DNA of 64,000 nt from Curtobacterium luteum (GTDB lineage Bacteria; Actinomycetota; Actinomycetes; Actinomycetales; Microbacteriaceae), in NCBI RefSeq assembly GCF_001475545.1, contig NZ_LDQC01000022.1, positions 1-64,000 on the forward strand. The letters are read 5' to 3'. The notes under the pieces were generated by a model. The model made no database searches. It had not been told where the DNA came from and saw only the letters and a list, made by a program, of their open reading frames with translations. Numbering within the stretch: position 1 is the stretch's first letter; the number at the start of each line of letters is the position of its first letter. The translations under genes were made by a program, and so were the position numbers. Positions 33,951 to 44,615 of the stretch are shown piece after piece.

Positions 33951-35003
33951 ATGGACGTGATCACCGCCGCAGACCAGCCGTCTCCCCTCCGCGAGGACGC
34001 CGGATCCGCCCGTCGCCGGGTCCGCGTCGCCCTCGTCCAGACCCGCTGGCACGAGGACCCCGACGAGCACGAGCGTGCACTCGCCGACGGGATCGCCTCC
34101 GCGGCGGCGAACGGAGCCGCCGCCGTCTTCCTGCAGGAGCTCACGCTCTCCCGGTACCCCGGTGACGTGCCGGCCGACGGAGTGCCGAAGGACGGGGCGG
34201 AGTCGCTCGTGGACGGTCCGACCGTGACCTTCGCCCGCGACCAGGCCCGGCGCCACGGCGTGTTCGTGCACGCATCGCTGTACGAGCGACCTGCCGACGA
34301 CGACCAGCCGGACGACCCCCGCGGCTACAACACAGCGGTGCTCGTCGGCCCCGACGGCTCCCTCGTCGGACGGACGCGCAAGACCCACATCCCGATCAGC
34401 GCCGGCTACCACGAAGACACCTACTTCCGGCCGGGCCCCGCCGATGACGCGTTCCCCGTGTACGACCCCGAAGGCCTCGGCGTGCGGGTCGGTCTGCCGA
34501 CGTGCTGGGACGAGTGGTTCCCCGAGGTCGCGCGGTCCTACGGGCTCGCCGGCGCGGAGGTCCTCGCCTACCCGACCGCGATCGGCTCCGAGCCGACCTT
34601 CCCCGACTTCGACACCGCTCCGATCTGGCGGCAGGTCATCGTCGCGAACGGCATCACCGCCGGACAGTTCATGGTCGTGCCGAACCGCTGGGGCGACGAG
34701 GGCGCGATCACGTTCTACGGCTCGTCGTTCATCTCCGACCCCTTCGGCCGGGTGCTCGTCGAGGCTCCGCGCGACACGGACTCCGTGCTCGTGGCCGACC
34801 TCGACCTCGACGCCAGGACCGAGTGGCTGCGGCTCTTCCCGTTCTACGTGACCCGGCGCCCCGACCTCTACGCAGCCCTGACCGTACCCGTCGACCGCCT
34901 GCGCGACGGGTACGGCGCTGACGAGGCGATCCGTGCCTCCCTGGCGAACACCACTGCCCCGCACCGGGCCGACGGCCCGCAGACCGCGGCGGCACGCGCG
35001 TGA
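33951..35003 (+). CDS. aguB: N-carbamoylputrescine amidohydrolase
   Basis: A 350-residue nitrilase-family hydrolase. It has the catalytic triad glutamate in LQELTLSRYP, lysine in RTRKTHIPI and cysteine in PTCWDEWFPEVARS, followed by ILAYPTAIGSEP-like sequence (VLAYPTAIGSEP), which is characteristic of AguB. It hydrolyses N-carbamoylputrescine to putrescine, CO2 and ammonia. I prefer ATG at 33951 since the upstream in-frame codons (GTG 33918, ATG 33933) sit in the operator-like repeat. The stop overlaps the aguA start (GTGA). Confidence 0.93.
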   Translation: MDVITAADQPSPLREDAGSARRRVRVALVQTRWHEDPDEHERALADGIASAAANGAAAVFLQELTLSRYPGDVPADGVPKDGAESLVDGPTVTFARDQARRHGVFVHASLYERPADDDQPDDPRGYNTAVLVGPDGSLVGRTRKTHIPISAGYHEDTYFRPGPADDAFPVYDPEGLGVRVGLPTCWDEWFPEVARSYGLAGAEVLAYPTAIGSEPTFPDFDTAPIWRQVIVANGITAGQFMVVPNRWGDEGAITFYGSSFISDPFGRVLVEAPRDTDSVLVADLDLDARTEWLRLFPFYVTRRPDLYAALTVPVDRLRDGYGADEAIRASLANTTAPHRADGPQTAAARA

Positions 35004-36016
35004 CCTGGCGGATGCCGGCGGAGACGGCACCACAGGACCGCACCTGGATGGCGTTCCCCCGGCCGGGCTCGACCCTCGGCGACGACGCGGCGAGCGCCGA
35101 GGCTGCTCGCACCGCGTGGGCGACGACGGCGAACACCATCGCGGAGCACCAGCCCGTCACGGTCGTCGTCGACCCGGTCGCCCGGGCGGACGCCGCACGC
35201 CTGCTCTCGAGAGAGGTCGACGTCCTCGAGGCGCCGCTCGACGACTTCTGGATGCGGGACATCGGGCCGACGTTCGTGCGCGACGACGACGGACGACTCG
35301 GTGCGGTGGACTGGGTGTTCAACGGATGGGGCGCGAACGCGTGGTCGACCTGGACCCGTGATTCGCAGATCGCCGCCACGGTCGCCGAGGCCGCCGGGGC
35401 CGAACGGATCCCGTCGCTCCTCGTGAACGAGGGCGGGGCGATCCACGTCGACGGTCGGGGCACGGTGCTGGTGACCGAGACCGTGCAGCTCGATCCGCGG
35501 CGGAACCCGTACGCCGACCACGCCCGCGTCGAGGAGGAACTCGCACGGACCATCGGCGCGTCCGAGGTCGTGTGGCTCCCGCGTGGACTGACCCGCGACT
35601 ACGACGGGCTCGGGACCCGTGGACACGTGGACATGGTGGCGACCTTCGCTGCGCCGGACGTCCTGCTCCTGCACGCACAGCCGGATGCCGCCCACCCGGA
35701 CCACTTGGTCATGCCGCAGGTCCGGGCAGCGCTCGAACGCGTGACGGACGCCACGGTCGTCGAGCTCCCGGCCCCGGCGACGCTCGCCGACGACGACGGT
35801 CCGGTGGACTGGAACTACGTCAACCACGTCGTGGTGAACGGCGCCGTGATCGCGTGTTCCTTCGGTGAGCCCGCGGCCGACGACCGGGCCCGCGGGATCC
35901 TCGCGGACGTCTACCCGGGGCGGGAGGTGCGGTCGGTGGACGCGCGCGAGGTGTTCGCGCGCGGAGGCGGGCTGCACTGCATCACGCAGCAGCAGCCGAG
36001 CGCTGGCCCGCACTGA
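35000..36016 (+). CDS. aguA: Agmatine deiminase
   Basis: A 338-residue guanidine-modifying enzyme. Active-site parts visible: DFWMRDIGPTF, LVNEGGAIHVDG, GTRGHVDMVATF and the catalytic cysteine in GGGLHCITQQ. It converts agmatine to N-carbamoylputrescine, the AguB substrate, and together they make putrescine for the nearby oxidases and transaminase. The GTG start overlaps aguB. Convergent with the esterase gene; the 33-base gap repeats GGGCGCCGC twice. Confidence 0.94.
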   Translation: MTWRMPAETAPQDRTWMAFPRPGSTLGDDAASAEAARTAWATTANTIAEHQPVTVVVDPVARADAARLLSREVDVLEAPLDDFWMRDIGPTFVRDDDGRLGAVDWVFNGWGANAWSTWTRDSQIAATVAEAAGAERIPSLLVNEGGAIHVDGRGTVLVTETVQLDPRRNPYADHARVEEELARTIGASEVVWLPRGLTRDYDGLGTRGHVDMVATFAAPDVLLLHAQPDAAHPDHLVMPQVRAALERVTDATVVELPAPATLADDDGPVDWNYVNHVVVNGAVIACSFGEPAADDRARGILADVYPGREVRSVDAREVFARGGGLHCITQQQPSAGPH

Positions 36017-36049
36017 CGCGGCTGCACGTGGGCGCCGCGGGCGCCGCGG

Positions 36050-37198
36050 TCAGTCGCCGGACGGCGCCAGCCCGATCCGCGACTGCATCCACGCGAGCCC
36101 CGCGGCGAGCGCAGCCCGTGCGGTCGTCCAGTTGTGTCGGTCCCCCGGCACCTCCCACGTCGCGACGTGCATCCCGGCTGCCTTCGCCCGCGCGGCCTGG
36201 ACCGGCATGACCGGCCCGTACGTCGAGTCCAGTCGCCCGACCGCGAAGAACGCGTTCGTGTCCCGGTACGGTGCGTTCGCCCGCATCAGCGCCGACGGCT
36301 GCGCGGCCAGGTACGCGGCCCGGCTGCCCGCGAAGCCGTCAGCGATCGTCTTCGCCTCGCTGCCGAGCGTCGGGCCGTCCTCGCCGGAGACGTCGATGAT
36401 GTTGCCGAACCGCGCAGGGTCACCGGCACCGAGCTGGATCGCGCACGTCCCGCCCTGGGAGAACCCACCGATCGTCCACGCCGTCGCAGCGGTCTGCACC
36501 TTGAGGTGACTCGTGATCCAGGCGGGGACGTCCTTCGTCAGGTAGGTCCGGCTGTTCCCGAGCTTCCCGTCGACGCACATCGGGTTCGCTGACTGCGGGC
36601 CGAGCTGGTCGGGCACGACGACGATCGGCGCGAGCCCCCGGTCGACAGTGGCGAGGGCGTCCATCGTCTGCTCGACGTGCCCTCCGCTCTGCACGTCGTT
36701 CGGTCCCGCGCCCTTGGACTGCCCGGAGAGGAGCACGTCCACCGGCAGGTGCGGCGGGTCGGCGGTGAGGGCTGCCGGCGGCAGGTAGACCAGGGCCTGT
36801 CGGGCCGCGAAGTGTGACGTCGTCGCGGGGATCGTCTCGTGCAGCAGGCGCCCCTGGTCCGGCATGCCGGTGGGCGCCGTCCACGAGGTCGCGAGGTCGA
36901 CACTGCCCGGCGCGGTCGAGCCGCCGGGTGCCTCGCTGGCGGGGATGCCGAGCGACGAGGTCGGCACCGGGGTGTACGTGGGCACGGGTCGCGGGGAGGA
37001 CTGTGTCGACGTGGCCGACGCGCTCTGCCCACCAGCTGCTGCCGACGTTGCCTGCCCACCGGCCGCTGCCGTGGCGTGGCTCGCGCTCCACCCGCCGAGC
37101 CCTCCGACGACCAGTCCGACGACGAGTCCCCCCGCGAGTCCACCGGCGAGCAGGGCTCCACCGCGTCGTTGCCGGGGGGTGCTGGGTGTGCGTGCCAT
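36050..37198 (-). CDS. Secreted/membrane-anchored alpha/beta-hydrolase (esterase)
   Basis: A 382-residue protein with a basic N-terminus, one membrane segment or signal anchor (residues 15-37), a Ser/Thr/Pro linker of 60-70 residues and an extracellular esterase-D-type alpha/beta hydrolase domain. The nucleophile elbow is IGGFSQGGTCA, and a DRHNW segment near the C-terminus supplies the histidine. The fold is related to mycolyltransferases and feruloyl esterases. ATG at 37198. It may act on cell-envelope or plant-cell-wall esters; its place in the polyamine region seems incidental. Confidence 0.83.
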   Translation of the reverse strand: MARTPSTPRQRRGGALLAGGLAGGLVVGLVVGGLGGWSASHATAAAGGQATSAAAGGQSASATSTQSSPRPVPTYTPVPTSSLGIPASEAPGGSTAPGSVDLATSWTAPTGMPDQGRLLHETIPATTSHFAARQALVYLPPAALTADPPHLPVDVLLSGQSKGAGPNDVQSGGHVEQTMDALATVDRGLAPIVVVPDQLGPQSANPMCVDGKLGNSRTYLTKDVPAWITSHLKVQTAATAWTIGGFSQGGTCAIQLGAGDPARFGNIIDVSGEDGPTLGSEAKTIADGFAGSRAAYLAAQPSALMRANAPYRDTNAFFAVGRLDSTYGPVMPVQAARAKAAGMHVATWEVPGDRHNWTTARAALAAGLAWMQSRIGLAPSGD

Positions 37199-37532
37199 CG
37201 GTCGTCCTCGTCCTGCGTGCGCTCTCGTCGGAGGTGCTCTCCGGCCGCGAGCGTAGGGACCGGGTCCGGGAACTCGCTGCCGTCCGGCGCCGGTCGGCTG
37301 AGCGTCCTCCCCACCCGTCCACAGCGACCGTCGGGCGTCCTCTGTGCAAGCGACATGACGTACAACCGGTCTCGGATCCGTGTACTCCACGGCGAGTCCG
37401 GCGCGCTGGTGACCATCGGTATCGTCTGCGCACCGGCCCACCCGCACGGGTGTCCCGGTACCCGTACCGGTCGGGGCACCGTCGCCCTGGCCCCGGCCCC
37501 GCGGCAGTGCCGCGAGCAGGAGGGAACGACCC
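37199..37532. promoter_or_regulatory. 334-base divergent intergenic region, esterase and APC permease
   Basis: No convincing ORF with a ribosome site. It holds two small palindromes that could be operators: CCGTG-TACTC-CACGG at 37378-37392 and CCGGTAC-CC-GTACCGG at 37455-37470. AGGAGGG at 37518-37524 is the ribosome site of the permease gene. The rest shows nothing I can name. Confidence 0.5.
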
Positions 37533-38948
37533 TTGGCAACACCGACCCTCGCCACAGCGGCGTCCGGCACGACCCCTCGCGGCGGTTCCCTGAAGCGGAG
37601 CCTGGGCCTCTGGGCCATCGTCGGACTCGGGCTGGGCTACATGACCCCGACGGTCGTGTTCGACACGTTCGGCATCGTGTCCGACGAGACGAACGGTGCC
37701 GTGCCGAGCGCGTACGTCATCGCGCTCGTGATCATGCTCCTGACCGCGGTGAGCTACGGGAAGATGGTGCGGGTCTACCCGGCTGCCGGTTCGGCGTACA
37801 CGTACGTGCGCGAGTCGATCCATCCCAACGCCGGCTTCATGGTGGGCTGGGCCTCCCTGCTCGACTACCTGCTGCTGCCGATGGTCAACGCGCTCATCAT
37901 CCGGCTGTACCTCGAGCAGGTGTTCCCCGCGCTGCCGGCTTGGGTGACGGTCGTCGTGTACACGGTCTTCGTCACGACCGTGATCTGCCTGTCCATGCGC
38001 GGCACCTCGAACCTCAACATGGTCCTGCTCGTCGGCGCGATCCTCGCGATGATCGCGTTCGTCGTGTTCGCGGTGATCGAGCTCGTGCGCGGGGCCGGCG
38101 CGGGCACGGTCGTCAGCACCGAACCGTTCGTGCACGACGGTGTGACGATGACCGCGCTGCTCACAGGGGCCACCGTCGTCTGCTTCTCCTTCATCGGGTT
38201 CGACGCCGTGACGATGTACACGGAGGAGGCGAAGAGCATCCGGATCATGCCGAAGGCGATCCTGCTCACGGTCCTGCTCGGCGGCCTGATCTTCCTGGTG
38301 TCCGCGTACTTCGCACAGCTCCGCTTCCCGACGAACGCGCCGTTCGGGGAGTTCACCGACGACCCGCTGCCGCAGATCGGCCTGCTCGTGGGCGGTCCGG
38401 TCTTCCAGGCGATCCTCGTCGCCGCGGGCTTCGTCGCCGCCCTGGCGTCCGGCCTGGCATCCCACGCGAGCGTCGCACGCATGCTGCTCGTGATGGGCCG
38501 CAACAACGTCCTGCCGAAGAGGGTCTTCGGCTACGTCAGCCCGAAGACGCGCACGCCGATCCCGAACATCGTCATCGTCGGCGCGGTCACGCTCCTCGCG
38601 ATGACCTTCTCGCTCGACACGATCTCGGCCTACATCAACTTCGGCGCCCTCATCGCGTTCACCTTCGTCAACCTGACCGTCATCGTGCACTTCGCCTGGC
38701 GCCAGGGCCGTCGGCACACCGCCCGCGACCGCTTCGCCTACATCGTGCTGCCAGGTGTCGCGATGCTCCTGACGGGTGTTCTCTGGTCTCAGCTGCACGC
38801 CGACGCGCTCATCGCCGGCGGGGTGTGGGCCGCGATCGGGTTCGTGTACCTGCTGGTCATCACGAAGGGGTTCCGGATCCAGCCCAGGGGCTTCGACGAG
38901 AACCAGCCCGTGACCGGCGTCAACAAGCAGCTGACCGACCAGGTCTGA
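37533..38948 (+). CDS. APC family amino acid/polyamine permease (PuuP-like)
   Basis: A 471-residue transporter with 12 predicted membrane segments and the APC start LKRSLGLWAIVGLGLGYMTPTVVFDTFG. The glutamate/phenylalanine-rich region FSFIGFDAVTMYTEEAKSIRIMPKAI is the conserved APC loop. TTG at 37533 follows AGGAGGG by ten bases; the frame is open far upstream but through unrelated intergenic sequence. Coupled to a semialdehyde dehydrogenase gene (17-base gap), so putrescine or GABA is a likely substrate. Confidence 0.87.
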   Translation: MATPTLATAASGTTPRGGSLKRSLGLWAIVGLGLGYMTPTVVFDTFGIVSDETNGAVPSAYVIALVIMLLTAVSYGKMVRVYPAAGSAYTYVRESIHPNAGFMVGWASLLDYLLLPMVNALIIRLYLEQVFPALPAWVTVVVYTVFVTTVICLSMRGTSNLNMVLLVGAILAMIAFVVFAVIELVRGAGAGTVVSTEPFVHDGVTMTALLTGATVVCFSFIGFDAVTMYTEEAKSIRIMPKAILLTVLLGGLIFLVSAYFAQLRFPTNAPFGEFTDDPLPQIGLLVGGPVFQAILVAAGFVAALASGLASHASVARMLLVMGRNNVLPKRVFGYVSPKTRTPIPNIVIVGAVTLLAMTFSLDTISAYINFGALIAFTFVNLTVIVHFAWRQGRRHTARDRFAYIVLPGVAMLLTGVLWSQLHADALIAGGVWAAIGFVYLLVITKGFRIQPRGFDENQPVTGVNKQLTDQV

Positions 38949-38965
38949 ACCACACAGGAGACACG

Positions 38966-40348
38966 ATGAACGACACGGCCACCGTCTACGCGGTCACCGA
39001 CCCGGCCACCGGGAAGACCCTCGCCACGTTCCCGACCATCACCGACGACGAGCTCCGGCAGGCGATCACGACGGCCGACGAGACGCACGCGACCTGGGCC
39101 GGGTCCACCACCGTGGCCGACCGAGCCGCACTCCTGCACCGCGTCGCCGAGCTCTACCGGGAACGCCGCGAGGACCTGGCGACGACGATCGTCCGCGAGA
39201 TGGCGAAACCGATCGACCAGGCCTACGGCGAGGTGGACTTCTGCGCCGACATCTACGACTACTACGCGGAGCACGCGGAGGAGTTCCTCGCCGACGAGCC
39301 GATCACCCTGGCGGAGGGCAGCGAGGGCAGCGCCTTCGTCCGCAAGTCCTCCGTCGGCGTGCTGCTCGGCATCATGCCGTGGAACTTCCCGGCGTACCAG
39401 ATCGCCCGGTTCGCCGGCCCGAACCTCGTCATCGGCAACACGGTCCTGCTGAAGCACGCCCCGCAGTGCCCGGAGTCCGCGCTCGCGATCGAGGCGGTCT
39501 TCCACGACGCCGGGTTCCCCGCGGGCGCCTACACGAACGTCTTCGCCACGAACGAGCAGGTCGCCGAAGTCATCGCCGACCCGCGCGTGCAGGGGGTGTC
39601 CCTCACGGGCTCCGCCCGGGCCGGCGCCGCCGTCGCGGAGATCGCAGGCCGCAACCTCACGAAGGTCGTGCTCGAACTCGGCGGGTCGGACCCGTTCATC
39701 CTGCTCTCCACCGACGACCTCGACACCGTGGTCGAGTCCGCCGTCGCGACCCGCCTGGAGGGCAACGGCCAGGTCTGCAACGCCGCGAAGCGCTTCCTCG
39801 TGGCCGACCACCTGTACGACGACTTCCTCGCGAAGTTCACCGCTGCGATGTCCGCCGTCGAGCCGACCGACCCGAGCGTCTCCGGCGCCGAGCTCGGCCC
39901 GCTGTCCTCCCCGACCGCGGCCGACCGGCTCGAGGCGCAGCTGGCGGCCGCGAAGGAGCAGGGCGCGACGGTCGTCACCGGCGGGGAGCGCCGCGGCAAC
40001 GCCTTCACGCCGACCGTGCTGACGGACGTCACGCCGGAGAACGACGCCTACCGCGAGGAGTTCTTCGGCCCCGTCGCGGCCGTGTACCGCGTCGCCGACG
40101 AGGACGCCGCGATCGAGCTCGCGAACGACACCCCGTTCGGCCTCGGCTCGTACCTCTTCACGACCGACCCGGACCAGGCGCTCCGGGTCGCCGACCGGAT
40201 CGAGGCCGGCATGGTCTACGTCAACATCGTCGGCGCGGACAGCCCCGAGCTCCCGTTCGGCGGCGTCAAGGCGAGCGGCTTCGGGCGCGAGCTCGGCCCC
40301 TTCGGGGCCGACGAGTTCGTCAACAAGAAGCTCATCCGCATCGGCTGA
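38966..40348 (+). CDS. NAD(P)-dependent succinate-semialdehyde-type dehydrogenase
   Basis: A 460-residue aldehyde dehydrogenase: GIMPWNFPAYQ, catalytic glutamate VLELGGSDPFIL and cysteine NGQVCNAAKRF, C-terminal PFGGVKASGFGRELG. Length and motifs suit the short SSADH group (Sad/YneI-like). GGAG precedes the ATG. It follows the APC permease in a two-gene operon and probably oxidises succinate or related semialdehyde arising from GABA. A second SSADH-type gene lies at 44612-46156. Confidence 0.88.
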   Translation: MNDTATVYAVTDPATGKTLATFPTITDDELRQAITTADETHATWAGSTTVADRAALLHRVAELYRERREDLATTIVREMAKPIDQAYGEVDFCADIYDYYAEHAEEFLADEPITLAEGSEGSAFVRKSSVGVLLGIMPWNFPAYQIARFAGPNLVIGNTVLLKHAPQCPESALAIEAVFHDAGFPAGAYTNVFATNEQVAEVIADPRVQGVSLTGSARAGAAVAEIAGRNLTKVVLELGGSDPFILLSTDDLDTVVESAVATRLEGNGQVCNAAKRFLVADHLYDDFLAKFTAAMSAVEPTDPSVSGAELGPLSSPTAADRLEAQLAAAKEQGATVVTGGERRGNAFTPTVLTDVTPENDAYREEFFGPVAAVYRVADEDAAIELANDTPFGLGSYLFTTDPDQALRVADRIEAGMVYVNIVGADSPELPFGGVKASGFGRELGPFGADEFVNKKLIRIG

Positions 40349-40367
40349 CGGTCCGACCGGACCAGCA

Positions 40368-40413
40368 ACGGACGGGAGGCGCGGTGCCAGCCGGCACCGC
40401 GCCTCCCGTCCGT
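40368..40413. terminator. 46-bp near-perfect palindrome, repeat family copy D
   Basis: Outer arms ACGGACGGGAGGC and GCCTCCCGTCCGT pair perfectly; the inner part pairs except for one base pair at the loop. It lies between the convergent dehydrogenase and glgX genes, ending eight bases before the glgX stop. Confidence 0.8.
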
Positions 40414-40421
40414 CGTCCGGT

Positions 40422-42440
<2,019 letters not shown>

Positions 42441-42521
42441 GTCGTCCTTGTACCGGTCGGCCGCTGTGACCCGGGTCGGACGTCGTACCCCGGGCGCGTC
42501 GGCCGGCCCTAGGATCGGCTC

Positions 42522-42974
42522 GTGACCACCGGCGATCCTCGCTCCCGCCCCACCGTCGTGACCGCTGCAGTCGTGCTCTGGCTGGTGGTGTTCGCCGTGC
42601 AGACCGTTGCCCACACCGTCCGGATCGGCGCCGAGGCCCGCGGGTTCGGCCCCTGGTCCGTGGTGCCGATCGTCCTCGGGTTCGCCGTGCTCGGCTTCTT
42701 CGCCTTCGGGGCGCTGCGGCTCGCCCGCGGGTCGGGTCGTGCTCGCTTCTGGTTGGCCGTCCTCGGCGCGGTCTCCCTCATCGGGTCCTTCGCACCGCCG
42801 TACGGACTGACCACGGCCGAGGGGATCGCCTCCACCATCGCCGCTGTGCTCCCGTACCTGCCGGGCGCACGCGGTTGGTTCCCGCCGCGGGTCCGCCGCG
42901 TCTCGCGACCCGCTCAGCCACGGGTGGTCGGCTGGGACCCGGAGACCGGGGAACCGATCCGGGCGAGCGAGTGA
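42522..42974 (+). CDS. Small integral membrane protein, function unknown
   Basis: A 150-residue protein with four predicted membrane segments (about residues 10-30, 45-65, 78-95, 98-115) and a basic C-terminal tail of about 35 residues (RGWFPPRVRRVSRP then acidic end). GTG at 42522 gives a short N-terminus. It is divergent from glgX. No domain recognised; it has the same general plan as the protein at 20994-21353. Confidence 0.65.
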   Translation: MTTGDPRSRPTVVTAAVVLWLVVFAVQTVAHTVRIGAEARGFGPWSVVPIVLGFAVLGFFAFGALRLARGSGRARFWLAVLGAVSLIGSFAPPYGLTTAEGIASTIAAVLPYLPGARGWFPPRVRRVSRPAQPRVVGWDPETGEPIRASE

Positions 42975-42978
42975 CCGA

Positions 42979-43134
42979 CTAGACCGACTGCGGGTCCTCG
43001 GGCTCACCGCCCGAATCGTGGTCGCTGTCCTGCGACGGGTCCTCGGTCGCATCGCCCGACGGCGACCCGTCCGGCAGGTCCTCGGTGTACTCGCGCTCGG
43101 CGTCGGACGGCTGGCTGCTGCTCGTGTCGCTCAT
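42979..43134 (-). CDS. Small acidic, probably disordered protein
   Basis: A 51-residue frame composed almost wholly of Ser, Asp, Glu, Gly and Pro (MSDTSSSQPSDAEREY start), with no hydrophobic core. It ends four bases from the converging membrane protein gene. The ribosome site is weak. Such short acidic proteins occur in many actinobacteria; without homology its reality is moderately likely only. Confidence 0.42.
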   Translation of the reverse strand: MSDTSSSQPSDAEREYTEDLPDGSPSGDATEDPSQDSDHDSGGEPEDPQSV

Positions 43135-43184
43135 GGCCGGGACGCTACGCGCGGCCTTCGCCGCGTCCGTCCAGGTGACCGGGA

Positions 43185-43232
43185 GACGGCCGGGAGGCGC
43201 GTTGCGGGCCCGCACCGCGCCTCCCGGCCGTC
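43185..43232. terminator. 48-bp near-perfect palindrome, repeat family copy E
   Basis: Outer arms GACGGCCGGGAGGC and GCCTCCCGGCCGTC with one mismatch further in (T facing C). Compared with the other copies the A-T pair in ACGGA-CGGG has become C-G on both sides, so pairing is kept. It lies 15 bases after the putrescine oxidase stop. Confidence 0.78.
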
Positions 43233-43247
43233 ATCCGGTCCCGTCTC

Positions 43248-44615
43248 CTACGCCACCGGCTGCGGCAGTGCCGCGAGGATGTCGGCGGCCGCCTCGCGGC
43301 CCATCCGGACCGCACCGTCGACGTGCTGGTACCCGTGCCCGGCGAGGTCGCTCGACGCGAACCGCAGCGGGCCGACCGCCGCACGCTGGTCGGCGCCGTA
43401 CCGGACGAGTCCACCGAGGTCGAAGCTCGCGGCGTAGGCGCCGCGGGTCCACTCCTCGGTCCCCCAGTCGCTCTCGTAGTAGACGACCGGGCGTCGCGCC
43501 TCGTCCCCGTAGTAGTGCGCGAGCGATTCGAGGACGCGGGCCTTGCGCTCCTCGGCCGACAGGGCGAAGACGTCGTCCGCGTGCTGGTCGGAGACGAAGC
43601 CGACGAGCGTGCCCTGCTCGGAGCCGTGCATCGAGTTGTCGTACGCCTCGTGCACGAGCTCGTACGGGCTGAACGCCGTGCCGGACAGTCCGGCGCCGCG
43701 CCAGAACGGCCGGTCGTAGACGGCGTGCACCTTGATGACGAAACCCATCGAGAGGTGCTGGTGGAGCTGGTGCTGCCGTCGGGGCAGCGGCGGCTCGTAG
43801 GAGATCCGGGAGTACAGGGGCGGCGGCACGGCCACGAGGGCCTGCCTCGCGCGGACCTCGACGCCGCCGTCGGCGATCGCGAGGACGCCTTCGTCGTCCC
43901 AGCGGAGGGTCCGGACCGGCGCGTTCAGGTGCACGTCGTCGCCGAGCTTCGCCGCGAGCCGTTCGGAGACCTGCTGCATCCCTCCGACGACGCGCTTGTC
44001 GAGGATGAAGTCGGCGTCGACCAGGTTCGAGAAGCTCCCCGCCGAGGCCGCCATGAGCAGGGCCTGCAGCGCGGAGAAGGTGTGCGCAGGCTTCGTCAGC
44101 ATGGCGCCGGCGATGAAGAGCTCGACGTTCTCGGTCGCGACCCGGTCGTCGCTGAGCCGCCGGAGCCATCCACGGAAGGACACCTCGTCGAGCGCGGCGG
44201 CGTCGGGGGTCTCCCACGGCCGCGAGGGGTCGACCTTCGCGACGTACTCGTCCACGACCGCCACGAGCCGCTCGATCTCGGTCGCGGTGGCCTCGGGCAG
44301 CGGGAAGATGTCGCCCGTGTACTCGGTGCGGGAGCCGTGCTGGTCGATGTAGACGCTCGAGCCCTCGCGGTACCGGTCGTAGGTTGCGAGCCCGAGCTCG
44401 TCAAGGGTCTCGAGCAGGGCCGTCTGGTCCGGGGAGACCCACTGCCCGCCGATCTCGAGCGTGACGCCCTCGATGTCGTTCGTCCACGTCCGACCGCCCA
44501 CGCGGTCGCGGGCCTCGAGCACGGCGACGCTCCGGCCCTGCGCGACGAGGCGGTTCGCGGCGACGAGGCCGGTCACCCCGGCGCCGATGACGACGACGTC
44601 CTTCTCGATGGTCAT
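43248..44615 (-). CDS. puo: Putrescine oxidase (flavin amine oxidase)
   Basis: A 455-residue flavin amine oxidase: VVVIGAGVTGLVAANRL and DRVGGRTWTNDIEGVTLEIGGQW form the FAD site. The N-terminal and active-site stretches GQWVSPDQTALL and GSFSNLVDADFILD agree with actinobacterial putrescine oxidase, which makes 4-aminobutanal, ammonia and hydrogen peroxide. It is last in the operon gabT-gabD-puo with overlapping starts and stops. The three genes together give putrescine to GABA to succinate once an aminobutyraldehyde dehydrogenase (26958-28403) acts. Confidence 0.9.
   Translation of the reverse strand: MTIEKDVVVIGAGVTGLVAANRLVAQGRSVAVLEARDRVGGRTWTNDIEGVTLEIGGQWVSPDQTALLETLDELGLATYDRYREGSSVYIDQHGSRTEYTGDIFPLPEATATEIERLVAVVDEYVAKVDPSRPWETPDAAALDEVSFRGWLRRLSDDRVATENVELFIAGAMLTKPAHTFSALQALLMAASAGSFSNLVDADFILDKRVVGGMQQVSERLAAKLGDDVHLNAPVRTLRWDDEGVLAIADGGVEVRARQALVAVPPPLYSRISYEPPLPRRQHQLHQHLSMGFVIKVHAVYDRPFWRGAGLSGTAFSPYELVHEAYDNSMHGSEQGTLVGFVSDQHADDVFALSAEERKARVLESLAHYYGDEARRPVVYYESDWGTEEWTRGAYAASFDLGGLVRYGADQRAAVGPLRFASSDLAGHGYQHVDGAVRMGREAAADILAALPQPVA

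Noticed and set aside
36839-40348. Apparent 1169-residue protein ending in the semialdehyde dehydrogenase
   Set aside because: Read-through of an open frame through antisense esterase, promoter and out-of-frame permease; the dehydrogenase has its own ATG and GGAG at 38966.
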